Assembly (NCBI GenBank): GCA_900541235.1
Contig: UQIW01000015.1
Span: 4,818-68,817 of the forward strand
Source: an uncultured Collinsella sp.
GTDB lineage: Bacteria; Actinomycetota; Coriobacteriia; Coriobacteriales; Coriobacteriaceae
Direction: 5' to 3'
DNA length: 64,000 bases
Below, piece by piece: positions 52,581 through 60,980 of this stretch. A program made the translations under genes and the position numbers. How positions within the stretch are numbered: position 1 is the stretch's first letter; the number at the start of each line of letters is the position of its first letter. The notes beneath the pieces were generated by a model. It was not told the origin of the DNA. It did no database searches and worked only from the letters and a program-made list of their open reading frames with translations.

Positions 52581-53264
52581 ATGAAAGCACTTCCGTTTCC
52601 CTGCATCCGCCCGGCTCAGGACCGCGTGCTCGAGGCGCTGCCTGCAATGGGCAGCATCCTGAGCGGCAACGATGCTCTGCGCGGAGCCATTGCCGATGGC
52701 CTGATGCTCAAGGACCCGGGCGCGGCGTATTACGTGTACGAATGCTCGGGCGAGCCGGGGCGCGTAACAGGTGTCGTGGCGATCTGCCCGACGAGTGTAC
52801 TTGCGGGCGGCAAGGGCGTTGCCAGCGCTGACGTGGCCGCCGCTGCGCACGCGATCGCCGAACTCAAAGTTCAGCCTCGTCCCGTGTCGCTCGCCTACGA
52901 GGCCTCGCCCGTCATGGATATCATCCTGGGCGCCGCCAAAGAGGGCGCGTCGCTCTACGCCGTCACCGACCCCGCGGGCATTACGCACCGCGCGTGGGAG
53001 GTCAAGCGCGAGGACGCCGTCGGGGCCATCCGCGCTATGCTCGACCAAGCACCGGAGCCAGCACTGGTCGACGACCCTACCTACGCTGCCGCGCTGGTCG
53101 GGGCATCACGGCTCCTGACCGACGATGCCCGTGCCGCCGGCACCTACACGGGCAAAGAGCCGTTCAACTTTGCCGTAGCTGTACTCTTCCCCGCCGCGCA
53201 GGTCAGCGGCGGCGTGCCGCAGGTTCCGACGGGTCTGCTCACGCACCAGGTCGCGCGGTTCTAG
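52581..53264 (+). CDS. Short DUF1015-like protein
   Basis: 227 aa. The opening MKALPFPCIRPAQDRVLEALPA fits the N-terminus of DUF1015 (COG4198), which otherwise spans about 400 residues. In many anaerobes DUF1015 genes stand near serC/serA, and here the gene ends that cluster, 39 nt after the peptidase. The length shows internal or C-terminal loss relative to the family. Function is unknown; a serine-related role is inferred only from position. Confidence 0.65.
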   Translation: MKALPFPCIRPAQDRVLEALPAMGSILSGNDALRGAIADGLMLKDPGAAYYVYECSGEPGRVTGVVAICPTSVLAGGKGVASADVAAAAHAIAELKVQPRPVSLAYEASPVMDIILGAAKEGASLYAVTDPAGITHRAWEVKREDAVGAIRAMLDQAPEPALVDDPTYAAALVGASRLLTDDARAAGTYTGKEPFNFAVAVLFPAAQVSGGVPQVPTGLLTHQVARF

Positions 53265-53309
53265 CAAGACCAGACCGTCCAGCACAAAAATCGGCAGCCC
53301 AACAAACAG

Positions 53310-53350
53310 GGGGCGGAGATGCAGCAGGTACATGCATCTCCGCCCCTTTT
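53310..53350 (+). terminator. Terminator of the DUF1015-like gene
   Basis: Perfect 14-bp stem GGGGCGGAGATGCA / TGCATCTCCGCCCC with a TTTT tail. Confidence 0.92.
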
Positions 53351-53393
53351 GCGTCGAGAAGTTATGCCGGCGACCCGTGCCGCCGTGCTCGCG

Positions 53394-54029
53394 TTATCCG
53401 CGCTGCGGACCCGCAGTAGCCACGAGCGGTTCAAGCCCCAGCTCGCGCGCGTAGTCTTCCTGCGTAAAGACTTCGACCAGTTCAAACGTACCGGCCGCAT
53501 CGTCAAACGCAAAATGCAGCACTGAGCAGTTGCCCGGCACGCGATCGCGCTCGTCGGCCGCCGCACCCCTCACGTGGTCCATGAACTCCTTGATGGCCGA
53601 GCCATGGCTTACCGCGAGCACGCACGTATGGTCCGGACGCTGCGTAAGCTCGGTCAGCGTCGCCACCATGCGCTCGCGCACCTGCATCTGGCCCTCGCCG
53701 CCAAACTGGCGATAGAAGTCGCGCCACGGGCGCTCGGGCATGAGCATCACGCGCTCGGCCTCAAAGTCACCAAAGAACCACTCACGCAGGCCGTCCAGGC
53801 GCTCGTACGCCAAGCCCGGCCACAAGTTGGCGATAGTCTGCTCGGTGCGATGAAGCGTGGAGGTGTAGGCATGATCGGGCTCAATGCCGCGCGCACGTAA
53901 AAACATGCCGGCGCGCGCCGCCTGGTCGCAGCCCAACTGCGTAAGCGGCGAGTCACTCCACCCCTGAATGATACGCTTGAGGTTGAATATCGTCTGTCCA
54001 TGACGGACCAGATACAGATCTTTATTCAT
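53394..54029 (-). CDS. Histidine phosphatase superfamily protein A
   Basis: 211 aa. RHG motif in LYLVRHGQTIFN (about 5-16), the second His in AVSHGSAIKEF (about 150), and an acid in LREWFFGDFEAE. It belongs to the phosphoglycerate-mutase-like phosphatases; the substrate is unknown. The start at 54029 follows AAAGGACCCC. It lies 17 nt after a paralogue with the same core, so they arose by tandem duplication. Confidence 0.88.
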   Translation of the reverse strand: MNKDLYLVRHGQTIFNLKRIIQGWSDSPLTQLGCDQAARAGMFLRARGIEPDHAYTSTLHRTEQTIANLWPGLAYERLDGLREWFFGDFEAERVMLMPERPWRDFYRQFGGEGQMQVRERMVATLTELTQRPDHTCVLAVSHGSAIKEFMDHVRGAAADERDRVPGNCSVLHFAFDDAAGTFELVEVFTQEDYARELGLEPLVATAGPQRG

Positions 54030-54046
54030 AGGGGTCCTTTCGTTCG

Positions 54047-54589
54047 TTACCAATCAAGGAGCGAAAACGCCCCGTCGCAATAGCCAAAATGAAGCACGGC
54101 GCCGTTGTCGGGTAGCTCCCCCTCGCCAGTCACATACTCAAGAAACTCCTGGCAGGCTGAGCCGTGGGAAACCGCCAGCACGCAGTCGTGCTGCGGCCTG
54201 GCCATGATGCGGGACAGCGCCGCGACCATGCGCGACTGAAGCTCACTTTCCGACTCGCCACCAAAGGCAACCGGATAATCACCCCAGGGCTGCGGCGGCA
54301 TCTCGCGATTTGATGTGCCCTCCAGCGAGCCAAAATGCCACTCACGCAGGTCATCGACCAGCTCTATGGAACGGCCCTCGCCAACGATAAGCTCGGCCGT
54401 ATGCCGCGCCCGGCCCAACGGCGAGGAATACACATGATCAAAGGCCACGCCACGCGCCGCAAACGCCGTACGCGCCGTCAGCGCCTGCTCGCGCCCGCGC
54501 GCCGTAAGCGACGAATCGTGCCAGCCCTGCAAAATGCTCTGCACATTGAGCTCAGTCTGCCCATGCCGCACCAAATACAGATCTGCCAC
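54047..54589 (-). CDS. Histidine phosphatase superfamily protein B
   Basis: 180 aa. RHG motif in LYLVRHGQTELN (about 4), second His in AVSHGSACQEF (about 126). A GTG start at 54589 follows GGAGG; an ATG-less longer frame crosses a palindromic repeat and is rejected. Its relation to the downstream gene is clear in shared stretches such as LREWHFG / LREWFFG and CVLAVSHGSA. Both likely act on small phosphorylated metabolites. Confidence 0.88.
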   Translation of the reverse strand: MADLYLVRHGQTELNVQSILQGWHDSSLTARGREQALTARTAFAARGVAFDHVYSSPLGRARHTAELIVGEGRSIELVDDLREWHFGSLEGTSNREMPPQPWGDYPVAFGGESESELQSRMVAALSRIMARPQHDCVLAVSHGSACQEFLEYVTGEGELPDNGAVLHFGYCDGAFSLLDW

Positions 54590-54604
54590 ACACCCTCCTC
54601 TCGT

Positions 54605-54639
54605 ACCACCACAAAGGGGACAGGCACCTTTGTGGTGGT
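54605..54639. repeat. 41-bp palindrome family, copy 7 (terminator)
   Basis: Arms ACCACCACAAAGG / CCTTTGTGGTGGT; loop GGACAGGCA. It is 32 nt from the nitroreductase stop and just upstream of phosphatase B. Confidence 0.85.
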
Positions 54640-54671
54640 TTACCGCTGGATCACACCGCGGTGACACTCAA

Positions 54672-55343
54672 CTACACCAGCACGTCGGCGAGCGAACGCT
54701 TGGGTACGTGGTGCACCTGCGCCTCGTCGCGCCAATAATTGATGGAGCCGTCGGGGTTGGAATCGATCGCATCGATCACCTGTGTCTCGGCCGGAACGCC
54801 AAACGCCATGATCAGCTTGAGCTCATATTTGTCGTTATCGAGCCCCATGGCATCGATCGCGCGGGGCGTAAAGGCCTTGAACATACAGGCTGCCACCTCA
54901 GGCGTGGCGCTGCGGGCGGCGAGCATCATCGTCTGCGCGGCAATGCCCGTGTCGACCTCGGTAATGGGAGCGGCTGGCTTGCCCGGAACGGCGCGCTCAG
55001 CCAAAATCGCGATGTAGCCGGTCGGGCGCTCACCCTCGGCAGGACCCGGCCAATCCTTAAGCGCACCGGCCCATGCAAGCTCATCAAATACGCGCGCGCA
55101 ATCCACGGCACCGCTCACCACATGAAAACGCAGACGCTGAGCATTGGCGCCGCAGGGAGTCAGGTGAGCCAGCTCTGCCAGCTCGAGCAAAAACTCACGC
55201 GGCACGCGCATGGACTCGTCAAAACGGCGGCACGTACGGGCACGACGGACCAGCGCATCAAACGCTTCCAAGCCGAGCTTTTCGCAACCCTGCTCTGCCA
55301 TCGATTCGACACTCGACGGCGCCTCGGGAACTGCTTCGTTCAT
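54672..55343 (-). CDS. Nitroreductase-family flavoprotein
   Basis: 223 aa. The FMN-binding Arg segment RRARTCRRFDESMRVPRE is near 29-46, followed by TPCGANAQRLRFHVV (about 59) and, near the C-terminus, IMAFGVPAETQVID. It matches nitroreductase-like NAD(P)H oxidoreductases. The start at 55343 follows GGGGGTCCC. The physiological substrate is unknown. It lies upstream of the phosphatase pair on the same strand, with a terminator repeat between. Confidence 0.85.
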   Translation of the reverse strand: MNEAVPEAPSSVESMAEQGCEKLGLEAFDALVRRARTCRRFDESMRVPREFLLELAELAHLTPCGANAQRLRFHVVSGAVDCARVFDELAWAGALKDWPGPAEGERPTGYIAILAERAVPGKPAAPITEVDTGIAAQTMMLAARSATPEVAACMFKAFTPRAIDAMGLDNDKYELKLIMAFGVPAETQVIDAIDSNPDGSINYWRDEAQVHHVPKRSLADVLV

Positions 55344-55578
55344 AGGGACCCCCAATACAAGCCAATTGTCCTTAGGAAAAACTAACCTAAAACGTAGGCA
55401 ATAACGAACAGGGCTGCAATGTTCTACACCTGTTGAATAGAAAATCGCAACGTGGGGAACAACGGAAACAATTCGGGGCCTTTGGGTTACGTTTCGCCCT
55501 CTCCGACCCATACGCCAGCGCCTTTAGGCGATACTGGTTGTAACGATCAAGGCTTACGCCGCACGGAAAGGAGACATT

Positions 55579-56181
55579 ATGGGCATCTTTAAGAACGATG
55601 ACCAAAAATCGAGCCAGTTTGGATTTGACGAGAAAAGCATGGCGGGCAAAGCCGTCAAGGCCGTGCGCTGGATTTACGCCATCACGGGCGTCTTAGCGCT
55701 CATTGCTGGTATCGCGCTGCTTTTTGCACCCGCCAAGTCCCTCGTCTTTTTGACGACTGTCCTGGGTTTTTACTTTGTAATCACTGCTGCCATCAGGCTG
55801 TTCACTGCCATTTTTGAGCCGCTGCTGCCCACCGGCTGGCGCGTGACGAGCATCATCTCCAACCTACTCATTATCTTGGGCGGCGCCATAATCCTGCGCA
55901 ACCAGGCCTTCTCGACCGCGACGCTCACCACGATGGTGGTTATCGTGGCCGGCTTTGGCTGGATTGTCGAAGGTGTCATGTCCATTCTGGAGTCCGAGCT
56001 TTCGTCCAACCGCGCCCTCGCCATCCTGAGCGGCGCACTCTCCATCATCGCCGGCATGTTCGTGTTTATCTATCCGCTGTGGTCGGCCAAGATGCTCGTC
56101 ATCTTTAGCGGCGCCGCACTGCTGGTGTTTGGCGTAACGCTGATTGTTCGTGCTATTCAATTTGGCAAACTGGTGCACTAG
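55579..56181 (+). CDS. HdeD/DUF308 family membrane protein
   Basis: 200 aa with six predicted membrane helices in paired repeats, the HdeD-type layout. The N-terminal 30 residues are hydrophilic. HdeD proteins are linked to acid resistance in enterobacteria, but the mechanism is unclear. The start follows AAAGGAGACATT. The stop (56179-56181) touches the next gene's ATG, so they are one transcript. Confidence 0.82.
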   Translation: MGIFKNDDQKSSQFGFDEKSMAGKAVKAVRWIYAITGVLALIAGIALLFAPAKSLVFLTTVLGFYFVITAAIRLFTAIFEPLLPTGWRVTSIISNLLIILGGAIILRNQAFSTATLTTMVVIVAGFGWIVEGVMSILESELSSNRALAILSGALSIIAGMFVFIYPLWSAKMLVIFSGAALLVFGVTLIVRAIQFGKLVH

Positions 56182-56664
56182 ATGCCACGAACGCTCTTTA
56201 TTGATGCAGACGCCTGCCCGGTCACGCGCGAGTCGATTGACTGCGCGCGGCGGGCGGGCGTCGCCGTTGTTATCGCCGGCAACAGCACGCAAAACCTAGA
56301 ACGGCACATTCGCCGCGACGACCCGCGCGATGCTGAGCACGCGCGACGCGGATTTTGGGTCACGACGCTCGATGTGAGCGTGGGCGCCGACAGCGCCGAC
56401 TTTGCCATTATCGAGCGCCTGCAGGCTGGCGACGTGGTCGTGACGCAGGACATTGGCCTGACGAGCATGGTGCTCGGACGCGATGCCGCCGCTATCGGCG
56501 TGCGCGGGCGTGTCTACGATAAGGCGACCATCGACATGCAACTGTTTATTCGCCACGAGGAAAAGAAGGTGCGTCGCGCTGGCGGTCGCACCCGCGGGCC
56601 GGCAGCCTTCACCAGCGAGGACCGAGCCCGCTTTAAACGCAACCTCACCGAGTTGCTACGCTAA
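56182..56664 (+). CDS. YaiI/YqxD family PIN-like protein (DUF188)
   Basis: 160 aa. It opens LFIDADACPVTRESI, the family mark, with acidic positions typical of PIN-like nucleases (DADACP, VTQDIGLTSMVLGRDA near 92). It has no known substrate. Its ATG follows the HdeD-like stop without gap, so translation is coupled. A good terminator follows. Confidence 0.9.
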   Translation: MPRTLFIDADACPVTRESIDCARRAGVAVVIAGNSTQNLERHIRRDDPRDAEHARRGFWVTTLDVSVGADSADFAIIERLQAGDVVVTQDIGLTSMVLGRDAAAIGVRGRVYDKATIDMQLFIRHEEKKVRRAGGRTRGPAAFTSEDRARFKRNLTELLR

Positions 56665-56666
56665 CC

Positions 56667-56707
56667 AAGGCAGATTTTTGGGATATGCCCGGAAATCTGC
56701 CTTTTTG
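56667..56707 (+). terminator. Terminator of HdeD-YaiI unit
   Basis: AAGGCAGATTT / AAATCTGCCTT around a 15-nt loop, ending TTTTTG. Confidence 0.9.
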
Positions 56708-56749
56708 TTTAGAGCGGTGTGAGCGCTCAGGATCCATGGCTCAACAAAA

Positions 56750-56823
56750 AAACGGGCTTCAAAATGCCATGCGTCGCCGCACTGCGCAGGCGCCGAGCAT
56801 GGCTATTTTGAAGCCCGTTTTGT
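56750..56823 (-). terminator. Terminator of the His-rich permease
   Basis: AAACGGGCTTCAAAAT and ATTTTGAAGCCCGTTT form the outer stem, with CCATG / CATGG inside. A T-run follows on the minus strand. Confidence 0.82.
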
Positions 56824-56832
56824 TAGGCCTAC

Positions 56833-57915
56833 TTAGAGGCCGAAGGCGGAAAGAACGAGTCCCCAACCGGCGCCGATGACGTACATCATGACCAGGAACA
56901 CGGCATTTTCGCGAGCGCTGCGGTTGGTACGGAACAGCACCAGGTAGCCCACGCCGGCAGAGATAAGCGTGCCGGCGAGCATCGGCGCCAGCTGCAGCGC
57001 ACCTTCGAGGTACAACTGCGTAATAACGACGCTGGCAGAGCAGTTGGGGATCAGACCGACAAGCGCCGAGCCCAGGACAGCGAGCGTCTCGTTGCCGCGC
57101 AGGAACTGCTCGATTGCGGACTCGCCAAAGGTCTCGAGGACGGCGACCAGAATCAACGTCACTAGGAAAATGAATACCGACACCTGCACGGTGTGCGAGA
57201 TCGCGCTGCGGATGATCGACAGAACGGGCGCGCCCTCGTGGGAGTGACCGTGCTCATGACGGTGTTCATGCTCGCCCTCATGACCGTGATCGTGGCCGTG
57301 GTCGTGCCCGCGCTCGTCCTCATCCTCGTCACAGCCGCAATGATCGCGTTCGCACAGCTCGTGGATGTGATCGGCACTTACGCCCGCCTCGGCCACCTCG
57401 TCAATGATGTCGCCCCCGGTATGGTCGTCGTGCGCGCAGTTCACATGAGCCGGATTGGCAGCGGTCCCCAACACGGTACGGCGAATCGCCGCATGCGCGC
57501 GGGCATTACGACGAAGGCCGCGGATAGCCGCATCCACGATAAAGCCCGTGACCAGCGCGATCAGCGCCTTCGAGGCGAGCAGCATCGCCATGGTCTGCAC
57601 GGGAACTTGCTCGGCGAGCAACAGCGGCAACATCTCGTCGGAGGTCGAGAGGAACACGGCGACCAGCGTGCCCAGCGTCACGACGCGGCCGGCGTACAGC
57701 GTCGCCGCCATGGCCGAAAACCCGCACTGTGGCACCATGCCCAACAACGAGCCAACCACGGGACCAGCGGCACCGGCACGCTTGATGGCGCCGTTGACGC
57801 GGTCGCCCGCAACGTGCTCAAGTGTCTCGAGGGCAAGATACGTCACCAACAAAAACGGCACCAGCGACAGCGTGTCCTTGCCGGCGTCGAGCAGAATATC
57901 AATCAGTAAATCCAT
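56833..57915 (-). CDS. ArsP_2-type permease with His-rich loop
   Basis: 360 aa. About ten membrane helices in two halves, each with a mirrored motif: GMVPQCGFSAMAATLYAG (about 59) and GLIPNCSASVVITQLYLEG (about 288). The half-linking loop (about 170-228) is very rich in His, Asp and Glu (HDHGHDHGHEGEHEHRHEHG). This resembles the putative manganese/arsenic-efflux permeases of PF11449. Metal export or sensing is likely; the metal is undetermined. Confidence 0.82.
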   Translation of the reverse strand: MDLLIDILLDAGKDTLSLVPFLLVTYLALETLEHVAGDRVNGAIKRAGAAGPVVGSLLGMVPQCGFSAMAATLYAGRVVTLGTLVAVFLSTSDEMLPLLLAEQVPVQTMAMLLASKALIALVTGFIVDAAIRGLRRNARAHAAIRRTVLGTAANPAHVNCAHDDHTGGDIIDEVAEAGVSADHIHELCERDHCGCDEDEDERGHDHGHDHGHEGEHEHRHEHGHSHEGAPVLSIIRSAISHTVQVSVFIFLVTLILVAVLETFGESAIEQFLRGNETLAVLGSALVGLIPNCSASVVITQLYLEGALQLAPMLAGTLISAGVGYLVLFRTNRSARENAVFLVMMYVIGAGWGLVLSAFGL

Positions 57916-57958
57916 GACGGATGGAACCTTTCGTGTCTTTCGGCAGCATTGTAAAAGT

Positions 57959-57975
57959 CCTAGCGGTCAACTAGG
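57959..57975 (-). promoter_or_regulatory. CCTAG / CTAGG dyad upstream of the permease
   Basis: CCTAG-N7-CTAGG lies 44 bp upstream of the start, with another CCTAGG at about 57989. It could be a metalloregulator site; no regulator gene is adjacent. Confidence 0.4.
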
Positions 57976-58086
57976 GTATTGTAGTTGTCCTAGGCGCGAT
58001 GCCAATAGTTGCCCATGGTAAACTATCATCTCGCCATAACTCAATGCCACCGAGCCGCGCGACGCGGCCCGTCCAAGGAGCAGTCT

Positions 58087-59055
58087 ATGAACGTTTCACA
58101 AGCACTCGAATACGAGCGTCAGCCGTTTATCCCCATGTTTATCTATGGCGATCACGGCGCCATGGAGTCCGAGCGCCAGAAGGGCGAAGAGGCCCTCAAG
58201 GTGCTCGAGACCGAGTACTTTACCGCCGAGGGCGACCCCGGCTTCGACTTTGCCACCGTGCGCGACCTGGCCGACCGCAACCGCGACCTGTGCGACCAGA
58301 TTGGCGAGGCACGCCTGCGCAACGTGACGCCCGCGACGCTTTCGCGCGGCCTGTCCGATGCCGACACCTGCGCCGCCATCGGCAAGATGCAAAAGCGCAC
58401 TGCCGCGTCCGTCATGCGCGAGATCCGCGGCGACCGCGACGCGCTCGGCGTCGCCTACGCTCGCAAGCCCATCCAAGGCACGGTGCTGGGCATCGACATC
58501 GAAACCACCGGTCGCGCGCCCGAGCGCGGCTACATCATCAACGTGGGCTGGGAAATCATGGAGCTCACCAGCGACGCCGTGCCGCATGACGCCGAAGCAC
58601 ACTACTGCGGCCTGCCCGACATCTATCGCGGCGAGGACGTGCCGCTGTCGAATATCCACCACATCACTTGGGACGACATCGACGGCAAAACGCCCTTCCG
58701 TGAGAACAAGGGACTGCAGAAGCAGCTGCTCAAGCTTATGAAGAAGTACCCGTACATGGCGCATAACGCCGCGTTCGAGGACAGCTGGTTCAAGATTCAC
58801 CTGGACGGTTACGCCGAGGCGCGTCGTGCCGGCAAGATTATCGTCATCGACTCGCGCCAGATCTGCCGCAGCCTGGATGCCGACGTCCGCTCGCTCCCCC
58901 GCGAATCCGCCCCCGCCGCGCTCGAGAACTGGGCGCGCCGCCGTGGAACCCTCGCCGCCGACGCCAACGAGCAGCATCTGGGCCTGGACGACACCGACCT
59001 CATGCTCCGCACCGTCCAAGCCGAGTTCAACCTCAAGAACCTATTTGCCAAGTAG
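58087..59055 (+). CDS. DnaQ-like DEDD 3'-5' exonuclease
   Basis: 322 aa. Exonuclease motifs: GIDIETTGRAP (Exo I, D and E, near 138), YMAHNAAFEDSWF (Exo II, near 224) and HLGLDDTDLML (Exo III, near 298), the DEDDh order. About 130 helical N-terminal residues come first. The start at 58087 follows CCAAGGAGCAGTCT. It may proofread or trim DNA or RNA; it is not a polymerase III epsilon by context. Single-gene unit. Confidence 0.85.
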   Translation: MNVSQALEYERQPFIPMFIYGDHGAMESERQKGEEALKVLETEYFTAEGDPGFDFATVRDLADRNRDLCDQIGEARLRNVTPATLSRGLSDADTCAAIGKMQKRTAASVMREIRGDRDALGVAYARKPIQGTVLGIDIETTGRAPERGYIINVGWEIMELTSDAVPHDAEAHYCGLPDIYRGEDVPLSNIHHITWDDIDGKTPFRENKGLQKQLLKLMKKYPYMAHNAAFEDSWFKIHLDGYAEARRAGKIIVIDSRQICRSLDADVRSLPRESAPAALENWARRRGTLAADANEQHLGLDDTDLMLRTVQAEFNLKNLFAK

Positions 59056-59406
59056 AAACGTCTACGACAAACACGGCGTAGATCACGAGCGGCCTCGCAG
59101 CGGGAACCCCCCGCAGCGAGGCCGCCCTACGTTCCACAAATAAATCTGCCATCACAAATTCTGAACCCTCATTTTGAACGATTTCGGCCAATTCCCGACA
59201 CGTAATTCGTTATCGGATGGTGATGCATCACTATCAAATGTGCGGCAGTTGAGTAGTTATATGCTATAGCTAAGCTGCGAAAACTTTTATTTAGGGCATA
59301 CCAACTCATAATTGCGTCAAGTTTTTGGACAGCATTTGGTTAGACCTCTAAAACGACTTTTTCACTCAGCGCCATCAACACGGCATTAGCTGACACGATA
59401 TATACC
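59056..59406. other. 351-bp AT-richer gap before the nuclease-like gene
   Basis: After the exonuclease terminator the sequence becomes AT-rich, with no gene or repeat recognised. The base change begins here and continues to about 60950. Confidence 0.45.
59089..59125 (+). terminator. Terminator-like hairpin after exonuclease gene
   Basis: Perfect 10-bp stem GCGGCCTCGC / GCGAGGCCGC around AGCGGGAACCCCCCGCA. No T-run. Confidence 0.65.
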
Positions 59407-60597
59407 ATGAGTATCGTATTGTCACATACCACTGCAAAAGCGGTCTACCAGGCCGCGCATTCGGTGTCTGCGAAAGGCATCGAGTCCTGTAACCCTGCCG
59501 CGATTTACGGATCATGTCCCACCGGAACGCTCCTTGACGCAGCCGCAGAATGGCTCACCAAACATGATGTTTCCCTCGACGCAAATGATTCCCTCGAGGT
59601 GATGGTGTTTGATCGCAGGAATGCGCGCTATGCAATGAACTGTCAATGCCACGTTTCTTCAAAACGATTCTCGAACTCACGCTTTATAGAGCTCAAAGAT
59701 GGCATCTTCATTGTTGGCGTTGAGCTTTGCGCACTTCAGGCCGCCACCTATCTTTCTTTTCGCGAACTAGTGGAGTACTACTTTGAACTGTGCGGCGCTT
59801 ATTCCCTTGGAACCGACTCTTCCACCTCCTATACCGAGCGTTTCGCGCTCACCTCGACCGAGAGGCTAAAACAGTTCTTTAATTCCATTACCAGATGCGA
59901 CGGTCTGGCTCTTGCCCGAAAGGCGATCCAATGTGTGCGCGACGGATGCCGGTCTCCTATGGAAACGGCCTTTGTCATGATGCTAACGCTGCCTAAAAGC
60001 GAAGGAGGACTTGGTATTAAGGGAATTGAGACCGATTACGAGGTGCAGGTCACCGCTGCCGCAAAGAATCTCACGAGACGCAAAAAGTTCTTTATGGATG
60101 CATATCTAAAGAAATCTCGCACAGACATTGAATACAACGGTTTTTATCATGACGCGGAAGAAGACCGCGCCATCGATGAGGAGCGCAAGAATGCGCTTGC
60201 GTCCATGGGATACGGAATCATCACCGTCAGCCGTTATTCCTTTATGCATGCCAGCTCTTTTGTTAGGGTCATGGAAGCAATCCAGCGGAAAGAGGGCGTA
60301 CGCCCCTCGCGTCTGCCAAAAGACTTTCAAATCATGCAAGAGGACCTGAGACAGTTTGTGCTCAGAAGGTTTATAGAAGAGAAAAAGCGAATTCAGAAGC
60401 AGCTTCGCCAGGATTCCGAAGAGCGTCAACGAATCGACCTCGAAAAAGCAACACTCGAAGGCATCACGCTGGATGACCCGACAATTAATGAAGTTGCAGC
60501 AATCGATGACATGCAGACTGTCGAATCCGACAGCCCATCATTTGCCCAAACAAGCAGTCTCACGCCCGAGGGCAAGGTCTTCGGTGCCGGAAACTAG
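59407..60597 (+). CDS. Probable PD-(D/E)XK-fold protein, AT-richer
   Basis: 396 aa, exact family not recognised. Residues about 195-290 read like a Vsr/DUF559-type nuclease core: SPMETAFVMML (acid), FFMDAYLKK then IEYNGFYH (D and E-x-N), EERKNALASMGYGIITVSRYSF. The N-terminal half is unclassified; the C-terminus is a Glu/Arg helix with a Ser-rich tail. Base composition is clearly lower in GC than the neighbours. No ribosome site is strong. It is followed 10 bp later by an inverted-end element. Foreign origin is likely; DNA cleavage is a guess. Confidence 0.6.
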   Translation: MSIVLSHTTAKAVYQAAHSVSAKGIESCNPAAIYGSCPTGTLLDAAAEWLTKHDVSLDANDSLEVMVFDRRNARYAMNCQCHVSSKRFSNSRFIELKDGIFIVGVELCALQAATYLSFRELVEYYFELCGAYSLGTDSSTSYTERFALTSTERLKQFFNSITRCDGLALARKAIQCVRDGCRSPMETAFVMMLTLPKSEGGLGIKGIETDYEVQVTAAAKNLTRRKKFFMDAYLKKSRTDIEYNGFYHDAEEDRAIDEERKNALASMGYGIITVSRYSFMHASSFVRVMEAIQRKEGVRPSRLPKDFQIMQEDLRQFVLRRFIEEKKRIQKQLRQDSEERQRIDLEKATLEGITLDDPTINEVAAIDDMQTVESDSPSFAQTSSLTPEGKVFGAGN

Positions 60598-60606
60598 GCC
60601 GGCTAA

Positions 60607-60861
60607 CAAGGTGGGTACCCTAACGATGTGCAAAATTGCGAGTATTCAGCAAGGTCGGGTGTCTATCACCCTCGAGTGGATCCAAATGTGAAGCGAAATC
60701 ACTCTTGCGTGAGAGCGTTAGGCAACATTTGAGGAAGAACTCATCGGATTAACACCCTAAGATAACTCTTGAACTGCATTATATGACCTGCAATAAATTA
60801 GCGGACCCCCTATAGTTGCAGAATACTCCATTTTTTGCACGGCACGAGGGTACCCACCTTG
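60607..60861. mobile_element. 255-bp non-coding element with 45-bp inverted ends (copy 2)
   Basis: Left end 60607-60651 and right end 60817-60861 are inverted copies of equal length. Each has CAAGGTGGGTACCCT (15 of 15 identical), seven variable bases, and a 23-bp motif TGCAAAA-N4-GAGTATTC-N-GCA (19 of 23 or better). The 165-bp centre has no ORF, with GCGTTA-N2-CAAC and GGATTAA..TAAGA blocks shared with 8960-9190. The layout suggests a MITE-like element or a structured RNA unit. Confidence 0.7.
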
Positions 60862-60943
60862 GCATCGACTATCAAAAAACGCTCAGTCCGGGATCTCGTC
60901 ACCTATTCCCCATCATTTTGTACAACGAATTACCTGAACGTCA

Positions 60944-60971
60944 TTGACATATGAACATGCACTCATATAAT
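60944..60971 (+). promoter_or_regulatory. Promoter of the metal-resistance operon
   Basis: TTGACA (60944-60949), 16 nt, TATAAT (60966-60971): perfect consensus hexamers. The spacer and -10 are covered by operator 1. Confidence 0.88.
60949..60971 (+). promoter_or_regulatory. SmtB/ArsR-type operator 1
   Basis: ATATGAACATG-CAC-TCATATAAT-type site with TATGA / TCATA halves. It is inverted relative to operator 2 with one mismatch in 23 and overlaps the promoter, as expected for repression by the adjacent sensor. Confidence 0.8.
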
Positions 60972-60980
60972 CGAAAGTAA

